Below the pieces are notes generated by a model, which did no database searches, was not told the DNA's origin, and was given only the letters and a program-made list of their open reading frames with translations. The position numbers and the translations under genes were made by a program. Positions 57,201 to 64,000 of a stretch of 64,000 bases of DNA are shown here, piece after piece (position 1 is the stretch's first letter; each line of letters starts with the position of its first letter). Origin of the DNA: Notamacropus eugenii (Eukaryota; Chordata; Mammalia; Diprotodontia; Macropodidae); NCBI RefSeq assembly GCF_028372415.1, contig NC_092879.1, forward strand, positions 99,008,623 to 99,072,622. Reading direction: 5' to 3'.

Positions 57201-59682
57201 TGGGCAGGGGTGGCGGTCTGTGTGGCAATGGCTGCCTCTTCCTCTTCGGTCTCTCCCCCAGGGCTGCTGGAGAGCGGGGGCTCTTCCATGACTTGGTCCT
57301 GGTCAGGCCACCCTGTCTTCTGAGTGCTGTCCCTCAGCAGTAGCCCAGGATCACAGTGGCCTGACTCAGAGGGGCATCTCACCACACGGTACTGTTCGTC
57401 AGACAGACACTCCTTCCAGTGGCCCTCGTGGGCCTCTAGGTCCTGGCTGCAGGGACAGCAGGGCCCAGGGGGGAGGTCTGAGGACAGCAGGGTCTCAGGG
57501 TTCCATCTCTCCTTTGGGTATAAGGCAACCCCAGGGACTGAGGCCCTCCGCTTCTCTGTCTGGTGGAACTGGGCCTTGGAGGCCCGAAGGCTGTCCCGCC
57601 TTACTGGAGGCTGGGGAGGACCTGGAGGGACCCCAGGACCTTGGGCAGGGCTAGGGAGAGGACCCTCCTGGGGGCTGGGTGAAGGTTGGTGACCTAATGG
57701 CTCTGCTGCCCCATCAGGCCCTGTGTGAAGGTAGAGGCCATTTGGGGCCTTGGCCAGCCCGAGGCCCAGTGGGCTACAGTCTGAGGCTGCCATCTCCTCT
57801 GGCCGCAGGGGCAGGGCACAGTCTGATGCACTGGAACCTGCAGAGAAGGAGCTATAGGCAGAGTCCCGCTGACTGCGATACGTGCTGTGCTCCACGGGGG
57901 AGGTGCGGCCTTCATGGCACACTTGGCTGGGCTGCTCCAGGCTTTCCATGCTGCCAATGGAGCTACTCTTTTCAGTGCTTCCGTGGCGGGACAGTGGACA
58001 CCACTGCATGCACGGGTCACTGGAGAAACAGAAAAGATGGGCACTCAGAGGCGCGAGGGCTAAAAGGCACCAGAGCCATGAGGCCTGCTCAGTGACTCCT
58101 TTAATCTCACAAATGGGAATATTAACCTTTGTACTCCCTCCCTTTCCCCCACCAACACCTCATTCCCACTGCTCCAGGCTTGCTGGTGCCTGAAGACGGG
58201 ATGTTCATGACTGAGAAAGGCAGAGTGTGGAAGGAGGGGGTGGAGGAGAGGACAACCAGACTGACGCCACCGAATTGGAGGACATTCACAGCAGGGGCAT
58301 AAAAGCCTGAGCGTGGGAGAACGAAAGGTCGGGGGTGCACTCTGGGGGGTGGGAGTGGTGTTTGCTCTGTCTCTGCCCTCCCAGGGCCCTCCCTTCCCTT
58401 GGAGTCAGCCTTCGAAACGCCCCTCACTGAGCTCCTAGCTCAGTGGCGCCATCCCCCTGAGTCCCATGGCCTCCTTCAGAAACGGAGGCCATGCCCTGCA
58501 ATGGGGGTGCCCTTGGGTACAAGGGCCAAGAGTCTGGCTCCTCTTTTCTCCTTCTCTGTTACCAGGCCCAGGGACCTAGAATGGGTTAGCAGGGGTACTG
58601 GTCCTCTCAGGGGAAAATCCCAGGGGTTCAAGGAAACACAAAAGTCGCCAGGCTGTCATGGAAAGAGCACTGAGCTCCAGTCCCTGGCTCTGGATTTGAG
58701 TTACTACTGCCGCTCAGCACTTGGGGGACTCTGGCTGACTAACCTGCTCACTCCCAGCCAGCCAGCCTCCTAAGTGAGGAAGGCCTGGCTGCCAGCCCCG
58801 CGGCTCGCTAAAAGTCGCCAGTCAGGTAACACCAGGCAAATGCCCCTTGACTTCCCCCCACTACCAAAACTCTCTAAGACTTTGAGTGACAGATGAGTTG
58901 CCCCCACCCTGCTGAAATCAGACCCCAAAAGAAAGAAAAGGGTACTGGGCCAGACCACCCCAAAGGAAGTGTTCACGGCACAAGAGCCTCCAAGCACTCC
59001 CAACAGATTATTCTCTTCCTGGCCATGGGCACACCATTTTCCTCGGCCTTTGAGGTGCCCACCACAGGGAAGAGTGACGTCGGGCAGCCAGCTTTCCAGG
59101 AGGCAAAGCCCCACCACCCTTTCTGCCTCATTTCCTGGAGAGTTAAAGGATTCCCAGCTCTGATCTCGAGGTTATACAGCACTCCAGAAAATGTGAGAAT
59201 ACCATCAAGTCCAGCACTCTAATTTTCCAGGGGAAGAAACTGAGGCCCGGGGAAGTTGACCGAGTGATACCCTCAAGATCATACAGCTTTTAAGTAGCAG
59301 AATTGGAATTTCAAGCCAGCTCCTCTGACCCCCAAAGCACTGTTCACCACTGCCTCCTTTTCCCCAACCCACTCTTTTGACAAGACAAGGAAGACGAATC
59401 TCAGAGCGGCCACAGGACTCTCCCAGCAGGACAAAACTGGGAAACCAAGGCAGAGCTAAGAGCAGATCCCATGCTGGGATCTAGAATGTAGGGCCACCAG
59501 GGCCAAGGAGCATCACCAGTTGGGAGGAATAAGTTGGCACTTACCTGGCGTCACAGCCCAAATGCCAGGATAAGCTGAAGGGGTCTTCAGGAGAGTTCAT
59601 GGAGGTAGCTGCTGCCTCAGGGCGCCCCTCCAGCAGTTTGGCCATGTGCCATGAATGTGGCCTGGCCAGGGGGCTGGTTCTC
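41970..59682 (-). CDS. SHROOM4: SHROOM4, partial gene model (exons 3-9, first exons outside window)
   Basis: Composite of nine coding exons: 59545-59682, 55613-58019, 52971-53032, 49162-49812, 46961-47091, 46607-46889, 45311-45515, 43060-43329 and 41970-42239. They total 4417 nt; the first base completes a codon begun in the previous exon, and the rest reads as 1471 residues plus TGA. The assignment rests on close agreement with human SHROOM4 as I remember it: [84 protein letters not shown], and the ASD2 ending in [17 protein letters not shown]. Shroom proteins bind F-actin and recruit Rho kinase through ASD2 to activate myosin II; SHROOM4 is linked to X-linked intellectual disability in human. 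The PDZ exons are not visible up to 64000, as expected if the early introns are long. Without exons 6a and 6b the modelled part is 1333 residues. Confidence 0.95.
42240..43059 (-). other. SHROOM4 intron 8
   Basis: 820-nt intron with GTAGGG donor and CCCCAG acceptor. A MIR-like fragment near 42470-42530; nothing else seen. Confidence 0.85.
43060..43329 (-). CDS. SHROOM4: SHROOM4 exon 8 (ASD2 coiled coil)
   Basis: The acceptor is CTTCTGCTAG|CTGCAG and the donor is GAGAAG|GTAGGGG. It is 270 nt, exactly 90 codons, phase 0 to 0. It encodes [57 protein letters not shown] and [20 protein letters not shown]. This is the most conserved part of the ASD2 antiparallel coiled coil that binds the Rho kinase coiled coil. 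A 255-residue frame on the opposite strand overlaps it and is only a shadow. Confidence 0.96.
43330..45310 (-). other. SHROOM4 intron 7
   Basis: 1981-nt intron. Holds antisense MIR at 43655-43810 (CCTCCTCATTTTACAGTGG), a poly-A run at 44397-44409, the RFX palindrome at 44749 and a 9-G run near 44861. Frames on both strands are not exons. Confidence 0.85.
44749..44764. promoter_or_regulatory. Perfect RFX X-box palindrome in SHROOM4 intron
   Basis: The sequence TGTTGCCATGGCAACA is a perfect 16-bp inverted repeat. Its core GTTGCCATGGCAAC is the consensus for RFX-family dimers. It sits in the intron between exons 7 and 8, in a repeat-poor stretch. Binding is inferred. Confidence 0.55.
45311..45515 (-). 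CDS. SHROOM4: SHROOM4 exon 7 (ASD2)
   Basis: The acceptor is TTTCCCAG|GCAGGAATTC and the donor is AAGAAG|GTAGGG. The 205 nt are one base plus 68 codons. It encodes [11 protein letters not shown], a short SPT repeat, [20 protein letters not shown] and [14 protein letters not shown] and KAELLNK are hallmarks of the Shroom ASD2 and align with human SHROOM4. A second possible AG acceptor lies four bases downstream (GGCAG|GAATTC) in a different phase. The SPT repeat arises from a small GGGGCTGGT microsatellite near 45441-45475. Confidence 0.94.
45516..46606 (-). other. SHROOM4 intron 6b
   Basis: 1091-nt intron containing a plus-strand L2 tail at 46270-46490 (GTCTGACACATAGTAGGCAC) and a (CA)n run at 46350-46374. 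Confidence 0.8.
46607..46889 (-). CDS. SHROOM4: SHROOM4 exon 6b (N-terminal part of ASD2)
   Basis: The acceptor is TTGTCCTGTAG|CT and the donor is GAAAG|GTAGAG. The 283 nt are two bases, 93 codons and two bases, entering in exactly the phase exon 6a leaves and exiting in the phase exon 7 needs. The segment [18 protein letters not shown], followed by VMGDLF and LPWKK, matches the start of ASD2 in Shroom2/3, where the recalled form is E-L...DKSLADILDP...LMEGIFP. That family match makes it a genuine Shroom exon, although human SHROOM4 as I remember it joins SAK directly to QEFQ. The exon has been kept open, with family residues preserved, which argues it is used. Confidence 0.85.
46961..47091 (-). 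CDS. SHROOM4: SHROOM4 exon 6a (candidate cassette, not in remembered human protein)
   Basis: The acceptor has a long pyrimidine tract ending CTCCTCCAAAG|A. The donor is CTTG|GTGAGT, strong. The 131 nt are one base, 43 codons and one base, fully open only in the phase left by exon 6. The product runs from [15 protein letters not shown] to [14 protein letters not shown] and LSPAGL. I do not recognise a domain. The motif EEQYRLV resembles DEQYRVV in exon 4. Because it shifts phase from 2 to 1, it can only be used with exon 6b. Homology to human SHROOM4 is not seen from memory. Confidence 0.75.
47092..49161 (-). other. SHROOM4 intron 6 with GC donor
   Basis: 2070-nt intron starting GCAAGT and ending AAAG. 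It contains the 33-bp tandem array. A repeat-poor AT-rich stretch at 48590-48690 (CCCAATAAATTGGCCTAATC) may be regulatory. Confidence 0.75.
47253..47705. repeat. Intronic tandem array, about 14 copies of a 33-bp unit
   Basis: Degenerate copies of ATGTCAGAACTGGAAGGG followed by a CCTTAGAACA-type end recur about every 33 bp, with individual units of 25-39 bp. The unit resembles the 'agagctggaagggacctta' tail common in old mammalian repeats (MIR-like or related), so the array probably grew from one such tail. It lies in the intron just 5' of exon 6a. Confidence 0.85.
49162..49812 (-). CDS. SHROOM4: SHROOM4 exon 6 (proline-rich)
   Basis: The acceptor is GTTTTCCAG|G. The donor is CCAG|GCAAGT, a GC-type site with an otherwise perfect consensus. 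The exon is 651 nt: one base, 216 codons, two bases. It encodes [48 protein letters not shown] and [13 protein letters not shown], each with a human SHROOM4 counterpart. The proline run is a candidate EVH1/SH3 ligand. The long Gln/Glu tract that follows this proline run in human is absent here: the chain goes from [10 protein letters not shown] straight to YASLETSGG. The stop would follow soon if the exon were read through (VFV, then TAA). Confidence 0.93.
49813..52970 (-). other. SHROOM4 intron 5
   Basis: 3158-nt intron. MIR copies lie at 50110-50290 and 51960-52060 (antisense), L2 at 51500-51560 (antisense) and 51640-51900 (plus), and an imperfect CA-rich tract at 52265-52490. 50440-50580 is repeat-poor with GGTTCAATTAACTCATC. 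Confidence 0.8.
52971..53032 (-). CDS. SHROOM4: SHROOM4 exon 5 (62-nt microexon-like exon)
   Basis: The acceptor is TTTTTTGTAG|GAAG and the donor is GTGAG|GTAGGTG. The 62 nt give 20 codons plus two bases, encoding [20 protein letters not shown] and then Arg split with the next exon. This aligns with human EFPGDKWNPITGNRKTSQSG at the same place in the protein. It is needed for phase: exon 4 ends in phase 0, while exon 6 begins with one base of a split codon, so joining 4 directly to 6 would hit a stop. That requirement, the splice sites and the similarity together make it firm despite its small size. Confidence 0.88.
53033..55612 (-). other. SHROOM4 intron 4
   Basis: 2580-nt intron with MIR at 53670-53830, 54010-54110 (antisense) and 54290-54420, and a diverged antisense L2 tail at 54150-54240. 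No exon other than those called. Confidence 0.8.
55613..58019 (-). CDS. SHROOM4: SHROOM4 exon 4 (large central exon)
   Basis: This 2407-nt exon has acceptor TTTCTCCAG|T and donor CTGAAG|GTCAGT. It begins with one base completing a Ser codon and then has 802 codons, ending in phase 0. It is low-complexity and Pro/Ser-rich with conserved islands. In order these are: [58 protein letters not shown]; a basic helix [19 protein letters not shown] near 56690-56760; [10 protein letters not shown]; and a Cys/His-rich segment at 55646-55891. The [16 protein letters not shown] block is shared by Shroom2 and Shroom4. I see no clear ASD1 actin-binding motif like that of Shroom3, in line with reports that Shroom4 has a weak or absent ASD1. 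Confidence 0.95.
58020..59544 (-). other. SHROOM4 intron 3
   Basis: 1525-nt intron. MIR fragments at 58640-58750 and 59210-59345 (antisense; AATTTTCCAGGGGAAGAAAC). Nothing else recognised. Confidence 0.85.
59545..59682 (-). CDS. SHROOM4: SHROOM4 exon 3 (post-PDZ linker)
   Basis: The acceptor is a pyrimidine-rich tract ending TTGGCAG, and the donor is CCAG|GTAAGTG. The exon is 138 nt, starting with the third base of a codon and ending with two bases of the next. It encodes about 45 residues including [14 protein letters not shown] and [11 protein letters not shown], which match the human sequence just after the PDZ domain (RPHSWHVAKLLEG, FSLSWHSGCN). The upstream codon is completed by an exon beyond 64000. 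Exon number is provisional, taken from the remembered human structure. Confidence 0.93.
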
Positions 59683-62600
59683 CTGCCAACAAGAATAGGG
59701 AGGAAGTTAGCCTGGGGAGTCGGGGCTGAAATCACTTCCCAGGCAGTTTCCGGCCCACCCCACCTCCCTCCCCCGAATGCATGAGGAAGCCTTGGGAGGA
59801 GAAGGCAGCCTGGAAGGATGGCCCAGCTGGCCTCCTCTTCAGCCTTCAGGTGGACACTGGACAAGCTGCCCATGTGGTCAGGCTTCCGAAAGGAAATGAA
59901 GATGAGAATTGTCCCACACTGAAGGGAAAGTCCAAGGAGGCCCCAAAAGAGATCTTGTGAAGAGTGGTCCCTCCCTGCCTATCCCAGGACCCTCAGCTGC
60001 CTCCAATACCTGAAACCCTGGCAAGCTCTGAGAGCTGGGGTTCCCCCAGGCAATATCTCCCCAAAGCATCACCAAATGGCCATCCAGTCCAAGGAAGAGC
60101 CATGGTGAGGGCCCCCCGCTTCTACGCACAGGCCTCCAGGGAAGGCATCACTCACGATACCCTGCTCCTAGTCCTGCTCTTAGGCCAAGGAGAGCAAAGC
60201 CAACCTCTCTTCCACACAGAATTTTTTCAGAAGACCATCCTGTTCTCTGAGTCTTCCCTTCTCCACACCAAACATGCCCAGCTCTTCCAACTGAAGCCAC
60301 TGCCACTCCCCCAAACACACCAGAACTGGTCTGACCAGGGCAGGGGACAGGGTCTGTCCTCACCTTCATTTGGGAGCCTTGGCCTCTCAAACACATGCGA
60401 TTGGCCCACAATGCCACTCATGTTGGGGCCCTTAGCCATGCCAGCATATGCACACATGGCCACATGCAGACACACACATTCCCATACATACATACACACT
60501 GCCCCAGCTCAGGCATGGAGCACAAGAGGAGGGTCATGGTTGGCCTCTCCACCTCTACTTCATAGACTTCCCCTCAGGCCTTCAGGCCAACTCACTCCTA
60601 GGAAAGCGTCCCCTCCTCCCTGTCTCCAACAGACCTAGCAGGACACTGTGTCTGAGCTTCTCAAGGAGATGCTCATCCTTCAGGCCTGTCCTTTTCCCAT
60701 GCTCCCCTACACAGGACATGCCACCAAATGATCTGGTAGCAACCTGCTATAATGACACCAGACTGGGAACAGATGACACCTTTGCCAGAGAATAGTTCCA
60801 GAAAAAACACTTGGTGGTATACTGGGAAGGGATCTCACAGAACATTGAGTCCAGCTCCTCATTTTACGAAGGCCTCCTTTACTGAAGCCCAGGGAGAAGG
60901 GAGTCACCCAAAGTCACAAAGGCAGTACACAGCAGACCAAGAACTGGAATCCAGGTCCTCTGACCAGAAATTCAGCCCTCTTTTCACTGTACCATCAGAG
61001 GTAAGGGGAAGTCAGGAGTGCTACTCAGAGAGGCCAATCCCCAGCTGGCAGGGAGATGCATTCCCAAGATACTGAGGAGTACCTAAGGAGCCAGTCACAG
61101 AGAGATCTGAGGGCCCTGGCAGGGAATGGAGGAATCCTGGCAAGATTCTCTAGGACCCAATGACAAGGTATGAGTCCCTGGATGTGTATTTGAGGTCTGG
61201 CTCTGTGCCCTACTCCCCATGTGACCATGCTGGGCAAGGGGGTCGGCAACCGGGCTGCTGAACAGAAGATGCAGAGTGGACGAGTGTGAAAGAGGGATGT
61301 TCGGGCCCAGACAGCCACACCAGGAACAGGGGCAAAAAGTGGCAAAGAGGCTGATTGGGGCTGGCCGTTGGAACAAACTTCCCAACAGCTGAAGCTTCCC
61401 CAGAGTGAAAGGAGCCATCCCCAGGGGAAGGGCTTTGAACCTTGGGAAGGCTTGGGCAGTGTGGTGCAGAATGAAAAGAGGGAGCCACCCAGGAACTCTG
61501 AGAAAGAAATACAGTAACAAGCCTGACTTCAGCGCTGAGACAATCGCAGACTGGTTGAACCACACCTTTGGGGCATAGAAGGGAGTCCAGGTGGACATGG
61601 ATGGTTGGAAAGTGGCAGTGATAGGAAACAGCATCCACAGAAAATTTTAGTCTTTAAAAACACAAACACACACACACACACACACACACACATCATGCTC
61701 ACTCCTGTCTCACTGCATTTGCTCTGCCTGCTTAGGATAGTGCAGCTTAGGATCATGGGAACAAAGAATTAGTGCAAGGCCATCATCTCTAAGTGAAGAA
61801 ACTGAGTCCATTTGGGTTGGAAAGCCAGAGCCCTGCTTTTGAGGGCACGTCTGTATGACTGAAAGCTATAGAAACTACAAGCTCCCTGAGGAGCCTGGAG
61901 ACTTTCAAGGAGATTATCAGTTACCATCCACAGACAGGGAAGGCCAGCTCAATCCTGGCCAGGCAGAGCTTTCTACCTTCCTCCAAGTAGATTGGGGTCC
62001 AGGAGGAGTCAGCTAGCCTCCCCAGTCATGCCGGGGGCCCAGAAACCAGTGAGATGGCACAAAGTAGGAGTGTGCCAGGCTTATACCACATAGCCTTAGA
62101 GCCCAAGCTTCAGCACCATCTCCTTGGTCAACATGGGGTCAAGAGAAGAACCACTCAGAGCAGCTAAAGTAGGCAGGGGCTGGGCTCAGACTGCAGATGG
62201 GCCGGAGGCCCAGAACCTAGGAGGTCACACAGCCCAAACTGTACCTGCCCAAGAACCTCGCTTCAAGTGGGCATCCAGCCTGTGCCTAAAAACTTCTGGG
62301 GAGCACACACCCCCGCCCCAGCCTGGCTGCCCAGGCTGCTTTGAGACAGCTGTCTTGGTCAGCTTTTCCTTATAAAAAGTTGCTATCTGCCTTTGCGCAC
62401 TGCCCCTGCCCCCAACCACTTCTGGTTCTGTCCTCTGGGGCCAGCCATAACAAGGCTCATCCCTTTTCCCATCAAACACGTGAAGATGGCAACTGGGTCT
62501 CCAAAATCTTCTTTTCGCCATATTAACAAGCCCTTGCACCTTCAGTCAATCATATGGCAGAATCTCCAAACCAGGGGAAGCCCTGGCCACTTGTTCAGCT

Positions 62601-64000
62601 GGCGGCCCTGGAAGGGGTCTGCCCAAGACAGAGGACAAAGATGGGGACACACACATCCCTAACCCTAGCCCTTTGTCCTGGCCCCCATGGCTCTCTCAGC
62701 TAAGCCCAAGTTGGCATGTGCTTTGGAGCTGGCATATTGTACTAGATGTGCTTGCAGCCCAGCATGGCCCCCAGATCTTTTTCAATCATTCTCCTTTAGT
62801 CTATCTGCTCAGGCCACTCGAGATCCACAGCCCTTCTACCACAGCCAGGCAGCCCAAGGGTCCCCCAGACAGTCCAGGAAAGTGCATCACCATCTTTTCT
62901 AAGGGTGTCAGACAGAAAAAAGGCAAGTCTGGATTCCCCTAGACCCACATGAACAGAAAGGATGTATGTAGGTCAGAGGACATTCTTCAAGATGTCCATG
63001 TGCCACTCAGCAGCAGTTAGCTACCCGAACACTTCGATCCTCCTGGTTGGGCAGCACTCCCATCTCTGGGCCTCAGTTTCCCCTTCTCTAAATCCTAGGC
63101 TTCACGATAGAGAGAATAGGGATGAGGTTCAGGCCTGCAATTTCATTGGGAGAAGCTACTCCTAGTGAGGAAACTCCCTCTACCAATGCAGATTGGCACC
63201 TTCTCTGTAACCCTAAGTCGCAGGTGCCTAGGTCCAAGATTTGAGTAAAGTGGCTTGTTCAGGGTCAAATAGGAAGTATGTGTCAGGGGTGGGACAACCC
63301 CAGGGCTCGCTGATATTGGTACCAGCTGTCTATCTGTGCTGTGCCATTGCCACCTTACCAGAATTCTATAGAATTAGGTAAAACTATGTCATGGTACCAC
63401 TAAATAACTTGGTCAAACTTTTCTTTGGCCAAAAATCCCAGTGTAACCTCACCTAGAGGTCAGGTAGGACTCAGTTGGCCCACAAGCCTGGGCACTTGGG
63501 AACAAAGAGAAGACAGAAGCACTGACCCCCCCGCCACGTACCCCTTGTCTCCCTCTCTTGCTACCATCCTTGGTGATGGCAGCCCCCCCACTGCCCCCAC
63601 TCCATGCTCACTCAATGGCTTTTCTGAAGGCGACAAGAAAGGGGCTTTTGAAGGAGAAGAGAGGAGTGAGGCCCAGGGCACCTACCGTGGAAGTTAGCCA
63701 AGCTGCTGCACCCTTCCTCAGTCGGGCCATTGAGGGCACCATGCAAGGGCCTAGGCAGAGCCTTCAAGCTCTAGTCCAGGACGCCCAGCCTTCCTGGCTC
63801 TAAAAACAGAGTGAAGGAAACTTCCAGGCTGGGAGCAGCTGCTGGGTGAGCCTGGGTACCAACATCCTTCCAGGAGCAGCATGGGTGGCAGAGAGAAGGA
63901 TGGAAGGACAGGCAGGCAGCATAAACAGCCCCCCCAACTCCTCTGGCTCTGCCCCTCCCCCTGCCCTGCCCCAATAGCCAATGAGCAGCCTGGGCTCCCA
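59683..64000 (-). other. SHROOM4 intron 2, partial
   Basis: The intron upstream of exon 3 runs to the window edge. It contains antisense MIR at 60835-60990 and 63200-63280, a (CA)n run at 61663-61692, and otherwise unassigned sequence. I scanned for the PDZ-encoding exon (GGLEHCEPL, GDELVNINGT in human) and saw nothing like it. Confidence 0.7.

Noticed and set aside
56494-57228. 244-residue minus-strand frame
   Set aside because: Out-of-frame shadow inside SHROOM4 exon 4.
59964-60638. 224-residue plus-strand frame
   Set aside because: No family resemblance; includes a CA-rich stretch inside the SHROOM4 intron.
59683-64000. PDZ exon of SHROOM4
   Set aside because: Searched by eye for the expected PDZ motifs on the minus strand and did not find them; assumed beyond the window.
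1-64000. Endogenous retrovirus or LTR element
   Set aside because: No LTR pair, gag, pol or env-like stretch recognised; the A-rich segments at 28640-31260 fit L1.

Overview
The window reads as mammalian, and most likely marsupial, genomic DNA. The evidence is a multi-exon gene with GT-AG style introns, scattered old MIR and L2 repeats, degraded L1 copies whose ORF1 resembles the marsupial L1 type, and tRNA-headed SINEs of the WSINE1/MAR1 kind. WSINE1-like copies favour an Australian-lineage marsupial (for example koala, devil or wallaby relatives) over an opossum, but this is inference from remembered repeat families. The proteins match SHROOM4, which is X-linked in human, so an X location is plausible but not shown.

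The only protein-coding gene I can support is SHROOM4 on the minus strand. Nine coding exons lie between 59682 and the stop codon at 41970-41972: provisional exons 3, 4 (very large), 5, 6, 6a, 6b, 7, 8 and 9. All junctions were found by matching splice signals and reading phase. The exons join into one open frame of 1471 residues, starting just after the PDZ domain. The first exons, which carry the PDZ domain, should lie beyond position 64000. The protein is an actin-associated scaffold whose C-terminal ASD2 coiled coil recruits Rho kinase. The most notable point is exons 6a and 6b. They restore an ASD2 N-terminal segment that Shroom2 and Shroom3 have and that human SHROOM4, as I remember it, lacks. 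They are preceded by a GC-type splice donor and together are 414 nt, so they can be skipped without changing frame.

Positions 39490-41969 are the likely 3' untranslated region, with an AU-rich element and a good poly(A) signal. Positions 1 to about 39000 are intergenic, or at least hold no recognisable gene. They are packed with L2 (both strands, including reverse-transcriptase remnants), MIR, two degraded L1 pieces, two palindromic hAT-type elements, three tRNA-derived SINEs, a 16/17-bp minisatellite, a 350-bp purine tract and several CA/GT tracts. A few repeat-free stretches rich in homeodomain-like motifs could be enhancers. I saw no rRNA, tRNA gene, CRISPR array, LTR element or endogenous retrovirus.
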